Assembly (NCBI RefSeq): GCF_907165205.1
Contig: NC_058196.1
Coordinates: forward strand, 7,296,501 to 7,360,500
DNA length: 64,000 bases
Direction: 5' to 3'
Source: Coccinella septempunctata
Taxonomy: Eukaryota > Arthropoda > Insecta > Coleoptera > Coccinellidae
Both the position numbers and the translations under genes were made by a program. Positions 38,208 to 48,793 of this stretch are shown here, piece by piece (the first letter of the stretch is position 1; each line of letters starts with the position of its first letter). The notes under the pieces are model-generated. The model ran no database searches. It was not told the DNA's origin and saw only the letters and a program-made list of their open reading frames with translations.

Positions 38208-39440
38208 GGCGGTACAATGCACCTTCATATCGTATAGGATTGTCATCCCACATTCTTTAAACCGAGACCATTACCATTTGTCCTTAAAAGTGGAGTTGAC
38301 ACAGAACTGGAGCGATCAGTACAACAGAACATTTTAAGTCCAGTAAGTCATAGTGAATGGGGTACTCCTATTGTACCAGTGGTAAGGAATGATCGCACAA
38401 CTAGAATTTGCGGAGATTATAAGGTAACAACAAATCCTTTTCTGAAGATTGATAAATACCCTCTGCCACGTATTGAAGATTTATTTTTCAAATCGCAAGA
38501 GGGAGAGGAATACACAAAGATTGATTTGTCACAAGCATATCAACAAATAGAATTAGATGAGGAATCTCAGTTGTTGACAACTATTAGTACCCATAAAGGG
38601 CTTTTTGTTGTTAATAGATTAGCTTTTGGAATATCAAGCACACCAGCCTTGTTTCAGAAAAAGATGGAACAAGTTTTAGGGGATTTAGAAGGGGTGGCTA
38701 TATTTCTTGACGACATTTTAATAACTGGTAAAGATAAGGCGGAATATATGAATAGAGTTTACATGATATTAGAAAGATTAGAAACTTGTGGTTTAACGAT
38801 TTCCTTGAATAAATGTCAGTTTTTTGAAAAATCAGTTACATATTTGGGTTATGTTATCAATAGGGAAGGCATGCAGACTTGTGCCGACAAAGTAAAGGCT
38901 ATTGAAAAAGCACCTGCTCCAGAAAATTGTACACAACTAAAATCTTTCTTAGGGTTGGTTAATTTTTACAATAGATTTATTCCTAATGCTGCAACTGTAC
39001 TTCAACCATTATACAATTTATTACGCAAAAATGTTAAGTTTGTATGGTCAGATTCCTGTGCACAAGCATTCAAAAATATTAAACAAATTCTGAGTTCGAC
39101 TGATGTTTTGGCTTACTACAATCAAGATCTACCATTAATATTAACAGTTGATAGTTCTTTTTATGGTATTGGTGCAGTTATATCACATCAGTACAAAGAC
39201 GAATCTGAACGTCCTATTTCGTGTGCTTCGCAAATATTAACAAAGGCTCAACAAAATTATTCACAAGTGGAGAAGGTGGCATTAGCCATTATGTTTGGAA
39301 TAAGAAAATTTTATCAATATATATACGGTAAAAAATTCATTTTGAGAACTGATGCAAAATATTTAGTTTGGCCCCAAAAAGGCAAAGATGGGCCTTAATT
39401 TTATCAAATTACTCATATGTTATGTATGTTATTTATTGAA
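38208..39440 (+). pseudogene. Gypsy RT and RNase H, truncated
   Basis: After a frameshift and stop near 38210-38237, the frame opens again (PRPLPFVLKSGVD) and runs to 39398. RT landmarks: RICGDYKVTTNPF, YTKIDLSQAYQQI, NRLAFGISSTPALFQ, active site FLDD, and FLGLVNFYNRFIP. RNase H begins LTVDSSFYGIGAVI and continues to FILRTDAKYLVW. About 8-10 residues are deleted near 39375, the sequence continues out of frame as QRWALILSNYSY, then decays. Integrase and 3' LTR are absent. Confidence 0.9.
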
Positions 39441-40030
39441 ATACAACTATCAATCAAAAATTATGTTGTTATATGTTGACTTATAACTAAGTTTTTGAAT
39501 TTATTAAATGTACACTTTAATGAATTCTTGATATGACCTGGCATGCTATTAAAAGTTGTCAAGCTAGCATATATGGGACCCCTCCTTCGACTTTCCGTAT
39601 TTGCTCTATACAGGGTCTTTCACGAGGAAACTCACCCATATTTATACGGGAAACTACTGAACGTATTTTCATGAAATTCAGCACTTATAAGTATTTCACG
39701 ATGCTGATGAAATCTAAAATATTTTTAAGGCATGCGCACCTCCGGTTTTTCCGGAAATGACATCAACTTCCGTTTTTCAAATAAGAACACCATTTTTTTA
39801 TTGCAGAAATAAATTCCTTAGAAAATTTCAAGTTATTTTGATGTAACATTTTTCAGTTTTGGTTGGAAAATTCTCTCTGAGCGGAAAAATTCGAAAAAAA
39901 AATCGAAAATAGAGCTCCGCTGAAACAAGAATAACTTCGAGGTTTTTGGATGGAAAATTTTCATTTTTGGGGATTTTTTAAGATGTAAAATTGATGTATC
40001 CACTTTAAAAATCGAAATCGCGATTCATGA
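39441..40030. other. Intergenic stretch without recognised gene
   Basis: No open frame of note. TATACAGGGTCTTTCACGAG at 39606 looks like one terminal repeat of a mariner-type MITE; its partner was not found. Confidence 0.5.
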
Positions 40031-40993
40031 TACAGGGGGTTAAAAAATCGCTTTCAAAGATAGGGATGACAAAATCGTGAAAAATCAATTTTTTCAAATT
40101 AGAACCCCATTTTTTTATGGCAGATATTGAATCTACGTTAAAAAATAATGTGAGTGTATGCATCACACCCTTGCCCTAAAATGGATATTTTCTGAGTTAT
40201 TCACAAAAAACTGTTTTTCGTCTTGAATTTTCAGCTATTTCTTCTCCCTTCACGCCAAAAAGATGAAATTTTCAGGAACTGTTACTTGAACCATGCTGTA
40301 GATTTTTCACCCCTTCTTGAAACCGACTTCAAGTTACTATTAGGAGAACCATGGCAAACTCTCGCAGTTATAACTAGAGAAGATGCTCAAAGTTTTGACC
40401 GTTAATTTCTATAAATTTATTTATACGTCTCAGGAATGCTTCGTGCCTTGCTCTTCTTATTTCATCGGGAGGAAGAGATCTGCAAAAGTGTTTGAAAACC
40501 AAATTGAGTTTCAAAACTATGAATCTAAAAATCTAAACAAACCCGAACGCATTTCTGACTCATTCTATGCAGTCCTCTTTATCAGTCAGGGGAGTTGGGA
40601 AGACAATATTTTTTATCCTACCCCAAACATAATAGTCTAAAGGAGTTAAATCGGGAGAACGTGGTGGCCAAAGATGTGGACCATTGTTCGCCAACCATCG
40701 ATCTTCAAATAGCCTGTAGAGGATATTTGACACATTGAGTGAATTGTGTGGAGGCGCGCCATCTTGTTGATATCATAAGTCATTATGGTTCTGTACTAGC
40801 GGCTCAATTATTTGAGTCAATATGTCAGAATATCTGTCTCCTTAGGGAGAACATTCTTTAAATAATGCAAACATGTGTAGTGTTCTATCTTACCAGTTAA
40901 AGTTCCATCATAAATGTGAACATCGAGAATTGCATTATTTTTGATGGCGCAAAAAACATTGAAACTCCAGGTCTCCTGTAAGTTCCATTACTT
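40031..40993 (-). mobile_element. DD41D mariner fragment (3' half, second copy)
   Basis: Inverted copy of about 31530-32402 of the first mariner plus the outer right terminal repeat (starts TACAGGGGGTTAAAAAATCG). It includes the C-terminal catalytic region, the candidate intron and exon 2. It breaks at about 40993 against a Penelope RT fragment. Confidence 0.85.
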
Positions 40994-41823
40994 CCAGCAT
41001 TGATTCACCTGGATACAACATTTCTAAGGTAGTGAGTGATATTTTAAGTAACCTTATACCTTCTTTCAAATACAATGTTAAAAATTCCATAGTAGTTGTT
41101 GAGAAATTGAAAAATGTAAAGATTCCTGTCGGTTACATTTTAGTTTCCTTTGATGTGGATAGTTTATACACAAATATAGGTCACAGACTTATTAAATCTC
41201 TTATCATCGATAAATGGCCCACTACAACAGATTTTTGTACTTTTGACCTTGAAACTGTTTTAGAGTTGGTTGAGTTTTGTTTTAAAAGTAGCTACGTACA
41301 ATATTCCAATAAATTTTACGAACAAGTTTTTGGATGTCCTATGGGAGCTCCATGTTAGACAATTTTTGCATACTTAGTCATGAACTACATAATTAATGAA
41401 GTCATTTGTAGATCTAACATATTTTTCTCATTCGTATTTATTTATGTCGATGATATTTGCATGGCTATCCCGAGGAGCTTGTTGGATTATATTTTGAATA
41501 TTTTTAATAGCATAGAGCCTAATCTCAAGTTCACATTTGAATTAGAGGATGATGTAAATCTCTCATTACCCTTTTTAGAAATCCTGTTAATTAGAGATCC
41601 TAGTAGTAAAAGTATAAGAACGAATCTGTATAAAAAACCCACGAATACATGCAGGACAATTAATTATTGGTCCCAATATCCATTACATCAAAAGATGAAT
41701 ATCATTAGACAGGGATATTTGTGAGTGCTTAGAATATGTAGCCCAGAGTTTGTGTCATGCAACTCAGATATTTTAAGAAGTGACTTAGGTAAAAACGGTT
41801 ATCCAATGAGATTAAAGTTGTAA
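40994..41823 (+). pseudogene. Penelope-like RT fragment
   Basis: Reading frame SPGYNISKVVSDILSNLIPS, then VSFDVDSLYTNI (RT motif A), FGCPMGAPC, a stop at 41356 where an Ser/Leu-containing motif is expected, IYVDDICMAI (active site YVDD), LPFLEILLIRD, LYKKPTNTCRTINYWSQYP, and a relic NGYPMRL near 41800. These are Penelope RT hallmarks. The family differs from the 9-10 kb element. No endonuclease domain follows. Confidence 0.85.
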
Positions 41824-42579
41824 ATTCTAACCCTAATGCTATTCCAGTGAACGATATTAGCCCAAATAACATAGACAATGATATTGTTAAATTTAACACA
41901 CAATCTGAAAAGAGTTGCGACCTTTCGTCACACCAAAACGCAAGAAATACCCGGGCTGCGAAGCGAGGGTATCCACGGCTCACTCAGTGAAGATGAGGTG
42001 GGTTCAATGTTAGGAACCGACAAAAGAGAAGTAGGGCGCCAGGTAGATTTCTTTCCCCAGTAAATACCCTTAGGAACAGCAACAACCCCAAATCAACCAA
42101 ACGAGTTGTACTGGAGAACGATTTATTCAGGCAGCAAAGAAAATACACGGGCCTACTTGTATGGCTATAGTTGTATTGAACGCCAAGGGGGGTGTGTGGT
42201 GTCTAATAATAATTGTAATACTTCAAAAGGATGGCCTTTATATAATTATCCGAAATCGCGTCGCTTGAGCTCAGGCGCAGCGCGAAGTTCTTCAGAAATC
42301 CCAAATGTACGAACAACACTAATATACGTTCAATTTAACTGCACAGAATATCAACGTCACCAGGATGACGTACTCTAAGTAAATTAATCTATATCTCATT
42401 CCACAAGCAATAGAATACGATAATAATAGCAATACATTATGGTTTTACAATATAAACCGTTATCGTTAAGGAATGCAGCAATATAATACGATATGCAACT
42501 TCTATAATACACTTGCGTGTCCTGAGAGTTCTCTCTTTCCGCTCCTGAATGGGGGAGACGGCCTCTTCGTTATGAAATT
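41824..42579. other. Unassigned stretch beside Gypsy gag fragment
   Basis: No recognised protein on either strand. It may include the downstream gag region of the Gypsy fragment in other frames (minus-strand AVSPIQERKE-like residues near 42560), but this is weak. Confidence 0.4.
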
Positions 42580-43095
42580 CTACAAGGTTTCTGTTGTAAC
42601 GGCTTCACTTGGACTGGATTCCACGAGTAGTTCTAGAAGGCTCGACTTGGACTGTGACTTCTGATCTCGGTTGGGTGGCTGCGGCTGTCCACGATTACTC
42701 TTTTTACGCAGCTCTTCCAGTGTTTCCAACGCCTTATCTGTAGTTGCCTTCATTTGTTCAACTAGTTGTAACTGTGTTGTGTCTGCAGTGACAATAAAGT
42801 CCAGCCTTCCTTGAATGTGTATTAATCTGGTGTAAATTCGCGAAATTTCGTTAGCCGCATTCTCATGATTGAAGTTCTGAAGGGATTCCACCAAATCGGT
42901 GAGTTTATTTTGGCAAATCTCAATCTCCGAGGCGGGATTCAATGATGTTGGGGGTATTAGAGGTTCATTAGACTGAAGTACTTGTCGTAGCAGACTCCGT
43001 TTAGTCATCATAGTACCCGGTATCGATTGTCCCCTCAGTTGTAATTCGTATGTAAGTTCATCACTGAGTAACCGGTTCACATCCATGTTCGACAT
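42580..43095 (-). pseudogene. Gypsy-type gag N-terminal fragment (copy 2)
   Basis: Identical or nearly so to copy 1 for the first about 146 residues (through PPNRDQKS), then continues QSKSSLLELLVESSPSEAVT and stops. One internal change (L to I in EPLIPP). The divergent tail marks the left edge of the duplication. Confidence 0.7.
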
Positions 43096-43873
43096 ATTAA
43101 ATTCAACACTAAGTCCGATTCAGAACGCACTAATATTTGACACTCGGTATGTCCTTCACAATCCGTTTGTTCCAAGTCCGACCCGGTAAGTTAACCGTTA
43201 GCCAACCTATTCACTTGAGTTTGAAGTGGGTATCGGTGTACCACGAAAAAAAATAAAGTCTAAGTCCCGGTGTATCAGAAAAAAAAAGTGTAAGTCCCGG
43301 CGCACCAAAAGCAATCTAAGTCCCGATGTATCACAAAAAAAAAATTTACAAGTCAACCCCAAGGGCTATAACGCACCATGACTGATAGCGAAGAAAAGGT
43401 CTATTTTTAGCGCAACTACGGGATTTCACTGACGACGAGCGGTATCTCTTATTCTCTACCCCAAGGGCTATAACGTGCCATGACTGATAGAAAAAGAGAG
43501 ATTTCGGATTCAACACCAAGTGGAAGACTGAAGTAAAAGAGCAAAAGTGACCGTCGCGGGGGAAAATTTGCTTTTATAGGCAAATCCCCCCACACGTTAA
43601 AAATCTGATAATTCCAGAATGCAACAAGAATGAAAAACGTCGTCAGCTCCGGTTTATCGCAAATCAACATCAGAAAAACGTTGAAATCTTCAACGGCATG
43701 CAAGAAAAACAACGTCAAACACAGATAATAGGTTTTATTACATTTACTCTGCCCATCGGAATGAACGTTCTGAATATTTGAGAATTAAATATATTCAAAG
43801 GCGGAAATATGAAAACGAAAGGAATGCACTAAAATGAACTCCAATTTTCCTCAGAAAACTGGGATTCATTACA
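43096..43873 (-). mobile_element. Gypsy-type 5' leader and LTR (copy 2)
   Basis: As copy 1, with the LTR start TGTAATGAATCC at 43873 and the TATAAAAG box at 43578-43571. Confidence 0.6.
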
Positions 43874-44135
43874 GAACTGTAACCCTGACGAAATCCCGAT
43901 TGCTTTGATGGAAATAAATCAAATTCAGACAAGTGCCTTCTAATCTGTGTCTCCATTATTTTTTCAAGAACCTTTGAAAGTGTAGGTAAGATACTAATAG
44001 ATCTCAAATGACTCAGCTCATTTGGATGACTGATTTTAGGAAGAGGAATAACGTCAGCAAACTTCCAGGATTTTGGAAAATATGATTTCTGAATACACTC
44101 ATTAACTATATGTGCTATAAACGGTATTATGAATG
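43874..44135 (-). pseudogene. Jockey/CR1-type RT scrap (copy 2)
   Basis: Carries only the ISILPTLSKVLEKIM to QSGFRQGYSS part of the fragment seen at 34620-36240. Ends at the BEL LTR junction. Confidence 0.8.
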
Positions 44136-44137
44136 TA

Positions 44138-44776
44138 CAATTTATGTACTCTCATAAAACACCTTCTGCTTTTCTAATAGACTTGCTATTCCTGTAAGCG
44201 TTGGTAATCATCTCTCTCTCATTCTGTCTCATTATACCTGTCTCACTACATTACATATCTCTAACTTCTCAAGTTGTCACTGCAACCTTCTGTTTTTCTG
44301 ATAGCGAGACAGTTTATGAAATCGTAAACTCTATCACTGTAAACGTTGTGCTTGCATGATAACACTCACATCAATTTATAACTATCAAGCTCAATTATTA
44401 TGCAACTCAAAATACATAGACACGTTTTTAAGTAGATCTATCTCAATTCTCTCAATTCTTATCAAACGCATAATAATTGATCTTGTTACTCGATACATAA
44501 AATTCACTCAACTTGCTCTTTCTCTCAAGCAAATACAACGTTGATTTTCTCGTTGATACATTACTCTCAAATTCTCTCAATAACTTCTCAATGCTTGTAA
44601 ATAGGTTCACTCTGTTTAGATGTTGCATATAATTTTACTTCATGCGAGTGTCTATTTATTATGTGACGTGTTTGATATACAATAAAGATTTTATTTTACC
44701 ATCTCCAACTCAATCATTTGGTAACAGTCCACTTTTAAGTAATTGCCAAAAATCTCAACACCCAGATTTTTGAACA
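44138..44776 (+). mobile_element. Truncated 5' LTR of BEL element
   Basis: Matches 50026-50664 of the 3' LTR almost perfectly; the first about 1.23 kb is missing, replaced by the chimeric block. Includes ATACAATAAAGATTTTA, a likely polyadenylation signal, and ends CCCAGATTTTTGAACA. Confidence 0.88.
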
Positions 44777-44778
44777 TT

Positions 44779-44795
44779 TGGTCCTTCGGGCCGGA
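44779..44795 (+). promoter_or_regulatory. Primer-binding site, BEL copy 1
   Basis: TGGTCCTTCGGGCCGGA, two bases after the LTR. It appears to fit the 3' end of insect tRNA-Tyr with one mismatch (recalled, not searched). Same site at 62461 in the second BEL element. Confidence 0.7.
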
Positions 44796-44847
44796 TGGTT
44801 GAGTTGGAATAATAATTCATTCATATCACATTCATCTCAAAAAGGTC

Positions 44848-46383
44848 ATGTCTCAAAAGTCGGGAAGATCTTCTCCATCTCCAAAAGTGGATGACACTCA
44901 ACTGCAGGTCCCTCCTACTCGATCGTCCAGATCTTCCACATCTTCGCAGCCTGATGTTGGACCTCGAACTCGCTCGGCTGGTCTTCCCACCAACCTCAAA
45001 TTAAAAGTCGCTACTCAAATGAGTAGACTACAACTCATGAAGGACATCTTCTCCAAGCTCTCCAACGTCTCAACATGGACTGTGCAAGACCTGTCCCACA
45101 CTCAAGAACAACTGCAAGACCTTCACAAGAACTTCTCAAAAACTCACTCGTATTTTGAGTCAGCGTGGCCTGAGTCGTGTCTCGACCACGAATACTTCGC
45201 ATCCTCAGTCTTCTTCGAGGAATACTCTCTATACCAATCAGCCATCTCGAAATTAATACAACTCAATATGTCACTAAATCCTGTGGATTCACAGCCATCC
45301 ACTTCTGCTCAAGCCCCTCAGCCTTCTCAAACTCGTCCTCGATTGCCTGACATCTCAATTCCCACCTTCTCAGGCGACTTCTCAAAATGGCCTGCATTCC
45401 GAGACCTTTTTCAATCACTCGTGATCAATAGCACCTCAATTTCTGACATTGAAAGGTTACATTACCTTCGGACATGTCTCTCTCACGAACCTCTCGACAC
45501 CATCTCTAGTCTTCCCTTAACGGAAGTCTCGTTCCCCATAGCTTGGAAGAAGCTTATGGATAAATATGAAAATAAAAGGCTGCTCCTCTCTTTTCAATAC
45601 TCAAAACTTCTCTCCTTCTCATTGGCGAATCAGAAAAATTCTACCGCCTCATCTCTTCGTCAATTTATTGACAGCATCGTCAATCCTCTCCAAAGTTTGA
45701 AAGCTCTAGGTGAAGATCTAGAGCAGAACAATAATCTTTTGGTGTTTCATATCATCAACCGTATGGATCACGCCTCTCGAACACATTGGGAAACTCTCAT
45801 CTCCTCTAATAACGAATTTCCCTCCTTCGCTCAGTTGATGGAGTTCCTCCAATCTCGCTCCAGAGCTCTAGAATGGACTGAGTCCAACCAGAGACAGTCA
45901 CCTCAAGAATCATCTCGCTCTCGCACAACAGTGCATACAATTTCTCAAAAGGCTACAGCTCAAACTAAACCTTCTCCATCACTCACCTCAAGCAAACCGG
46001 CCTCCTCGAACACTCCAATCTCAAAAGTCTCTTCTATGCACAACTACACCTGCGATGATTGTGGACACGACCACTTTATTGCAGATTGCCCTCGCTTCTC
46101 CAAACGCTCACATCAAGAAAAAGCTGATGTAGTATTACATCGCATCCTCTGCTCTAACTGCCTCGGTAGACATCATCGCCACTCTTGCAGAACGACAAAG
46201 ATCTGCAAAATCTGTGGAAGTCGTCATCATACACTTCTACATGATGCTCCTCTCAGCAGTAAACCACACTGCAAAGTTCCACCGGTACCCCCTCGAGTGC
46301 TTCCACAATACGCTCTCACATCTCAAAAATCTGCTCAAAGGGAGGTGAGTTCTAGCAACTCAGCTCTAAAGCCTTCAAAATAG
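44848..46383 (+). CDS. BEL/Pao Gag
   Basis: 511 codons from ATG at 44848 to TAG. Ser/Thr-rich N-terminus (MSQKSGRSSPSPK), a capsid region of the BEL gag family with LPDISIPTFSGDFSKWPAFR, then two or three Cys/His knuckles: CDDCGHDHFIADC, CSNCLGRHHRHSC and CKICGSRHHTLLH. Forms the particle and binds the RNA. The last 13 codons and the stop lie within a candidate intron, so this may be the unspliced product. Over 90% identical to the gag at 62529. Confidence 0.92.
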   Translation: MSQKSGRSSPSPKVDDTQLQVPPTRSSRSSTSSQPDVGPRTRSAGLPTNLKLKVATQMSRLQLMKDIFSKLSNVSTWTVQDLSHTQEQLQDLHKNFSKTHSYFESAWPESCLDHEYFASSVFFEEYSLYQSAISKLIQLNMSLNPVDSQPSTSAQAPQPSQTRPRLPDISIPTFSGDFSKWPAFRDLFQSLVINSTSISDIERLHYLRTCLSHEPLDTISSLPLTEVSFPIAWKKLMDKYENKRLLLSFQYSKLLSFSLANQKNSTASSLRQFIDSIVNPLQSLKALGEDLEQNNNLLVFHIINRMDHASRTHWETLISSNNEFPSFAQLMEFLQSRSRALEWTESNQRQSPQESSRSRTTVHTISQKATAQTKPSPSLTSSKPASSNTPISKVSSMHNYTCDDCGHDHFIADCPRFSKRSHQEKADVVLHRILCSNCLGRHHRHSCRTTKICKICGSRHHTLLHDAPLSSKPHCKVPPVPPRVLPQYALTSQKSAQREVSSSNSALKPSK

Positions 46384-46414
46384 TTCGAAGAAGCGTTGAA
46401 TTATTTTTCTTCAG
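46345..46414 (+). other. Candidate 70-nt intron between gag and protease
   Basis: Donor GGGAG/GTGAGT and a pyrimidine-rich acceptor TTATTTTTCTTCAG/CTACC. Removing it deletes the gag stop and joins ...SAQRE to LPQPRLNTLLATAIAHL in frame. Without splicing the product is Gag alone. Confidence 0.6.
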
Positions 46415-47041
46415 CTACCTCAACCACGACTCAACACTCTCCTCGCCACTGCCATCGCCCATCTCATCACCTCAACAGGATCGCACACGGTTCGACTACT
46501 CATCGACAGTGGATCCGAGCTGACCTTCATCTCTCAAGATCTAGCCAGAAAACTCAACATCTCTAGAAGGAAGTCGCATGTTGTAATTGTGGGAATTCAT
46601 GGAAAGACTTCTAAGACACAAGGATCTCTCGCCCTCACTCTCAAGTCGACGTATGACCATCAAACCATAAATATTGATGCTCACATTCTTTCATCATCTT
46701 TCTCTAATTTGCCTTCCTTCTATACATGTTTTCAGCAATCTCTACATCTCCAGCATCTCAAGTTAGCTGATCCAGAATACCACATCTCAAGAGCCATCGA
46801 CATCATTTTGGGTGCTGATGTATATGGCTCAGTTGTTCTTCCTCAGATGAAAAACGGCCCTCCATCATCTCCAATCGCGCAACTCTCAATCTTCGGCTGG
46901 CTAATCCTAGGCCCTGTGTGTCAAGAACAGGAACGCCTTCCAATTCAATCTCCAATGTTTCACACCATCTCACAACAGTCACATACGGAACTAGATCAGC
47001 TCCATTTTTGGCAGAGTTCTTCTCCAACTTCTCAAAGATGA
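46415..47041 (+). pseudogene. BEL/Pao protease region, cut short by RT deletion
   Basis: Open for about 208 codons in the frame that splicing would join to gag. The start LLATAIAHL and active site RLLIDSGSELTFIS are those of BEL aspartic proteases, followed by DIILGADVYG and LSIFGWLILGPV typical of the family, and LDQLHFW, the start of the RT region. The frame then ends because the RT fingers and part of the palm are deleted at about 47030. Confidence 0.88.
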
Positions 47042-47972
47042 GGGTCACAACTTTCCATTAGCCATTCCTCCATTAACAAAAGGTCGTTATGTTGATGATA
47101 TTTGTGGTGGAGCAGATACTGAACATCAACTTCTCGAAATTGCCAAACAACTCCAGAACCTTTGCATGGCGGCCGGCCTTCCGCTAGCAAAATGGCAGTC
47201 AAACGTCTCAAGTCTCTCTCACGTCGTTCAAGAGGAAGAATCAACGCCCACTCCAATCTCATTCGACGAAAGTTCTCACTCAACTAAAGTGTTAGGTCTA
47301 ATCTGGTACCCTCAAGAAGACTATTTCACTTTTAAAGTCAGCTCCAATCTATCTGGGTCTTTGATCACCAAGCGATCAGTTCTATCTCATATTGCTCAAA
47401 TATTTGATCCACTCGGTTTAGTCTCCCCTGTTACGATTAGGGCTAAAATATTGTTGCAGGAATTATGGCTCCAAAAGTTATCATGGGACGAACCTCTACC
47501 TCAACTACTCCAACAGAAATGGTACGACATCAGTGAAGATCTCTCCAGGCTGGCCAGCATCACAATTCCAAGATGGATTAACACTCAAGAGGGTTCTTTC
47601 ATCCAACTCCATGGCTTCTCTGATGCATCTCAACTCGCCATTTCAGCCGTTCTCTATCTTCTCGTTCGAACTCCGTCCAAGGAATGCAAAGTTATAATGC
47701 TTTGCTCCAAAACCAAAGTATCGCCTTTAAAACCACTCACAATCCCGAGACTCGAATTATCAGCTGCTCTTCTCCTCTCTCGACTCGTTAATTATGCGCA
47801 TAATGTTTTAGCTCTCAATATTCACTCAACCACTCTATGGACGGACTCCTCAATCACTCTAGCTTCACCCTTCACGTTGGAAGGACTTTGTACGGAACAG
47901 AGTTGCAACAATCCAAGATCTAACTCCAAGGGCCCATTGGAGGTATATTTCCGGCAAAGACAATCCTGCTGA
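47042..47972 (+). pseudogene. BEL/Pao RT C-terminal part and RNase H, broken
   Basis: Resumes at HNFPLAIPPLTKGRYVDD (active site YVDD at 47088-47099), then ICGGADTEHQLLEIAKQL, GLPLAKWQSN, KVLGLIWYPQEDYF, LSHIAQIFDPLGLVSPV and RNase H-like segments LHGFSDASQLAISAV, TIPRLELSAALLLSRL, TLWTDSSITLA. A small deletion near 47868 shifts the frame; the true continuation (HPSRWKDFVRNRV) runs in another frame to about 48180. Confidence 0.9.
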
Positions 47973-48765
47973 CTGTGCATCACGAGGGTTAACTTCATCT
48001 CAACTTCGCAACCACTCGCTATGGTGGACGGGACCACCATGGCTTTCCAAGTCAGAAGAATCATGGCCAAATCGTCAGCCGGCACCGACAACCGACCATG
48101 AATCAGAAGCAAGACCAGTCATCTCTATACTCACCTCCACTACGTCAGACTACTCATGGGATCTCATCTACAGGTATTCCAATTTGAATAAATTGTTGAG
48201 AATTACCTCTATTTGTTCAAAGGTTCTCGCACGACTCCAACGCAAGCTGGATCCAGCACACCTCACACACCTGACTTCAACTGACTTGGAAGCATCTCGA
48301 ATTTTCTGGATAAAGGCAACTCAAAAAGTCTACTTTCCACATGAACTCAAGGCTCTTCAATCACACACTCCACTTCTCTCTTCACATGTATTCAGTAGAC
48401 TCACTGCATTCCTCGACAACAATGGTGTAATTCGTGTAGGCGGACGAATTTCCCATTCTCAACTCGACCCAGATAGCAAGCATCCAATTATTCTCCTCGA
48501 CACTCTCAATTTACTTCTTTGGTTATAGATGAAACTCACCAAACAACTCTACATGTACAAGGCAATGTGGCACCGCTCTCAACAACTCATGGCACAACTA
48601 CCCACATCTCAAGTGCAGCCATCTCATCCATTCCTCCACACTCTGAGGATTGAAAGCAGTCTTTTCGCTCCAGTTATGGGTGGATTGAGTAGCTCAGACA
48701 CTGGAGTGATGGATTGCCTCAACTTCCTCACAATGGATAATTTACGAAGACCTACTCGATTATAA
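47973..48765 (+). pseudogene. BEL/Pao integrase-proximal remnant
   Basis: Frames carry WRYISGKDNPADCASRG, LQRKLDPAHLTHLT, VGGRISHSQLDPDSKHPIIL (the segment ahead of the integrase zinc-binding domain) and a decayed stretch with ETHQTTLH in a shifted frame. The integrase catalytic core is essentially missing. Confidence 0.8.
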
Positions 48766-48793
48766 TCAACTCCGTTAATTATGGCGGCCGGAA

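Larger units (their letters stand above)
42656..44135. repeat. 1,480-bp chimeric block, copy 2
   Basis: Second copy of 33402-34881. Its right edge abuts a truncated BEL LTR; copy 1 instead continues into more Jockey sequence. Confidence 0.9.
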
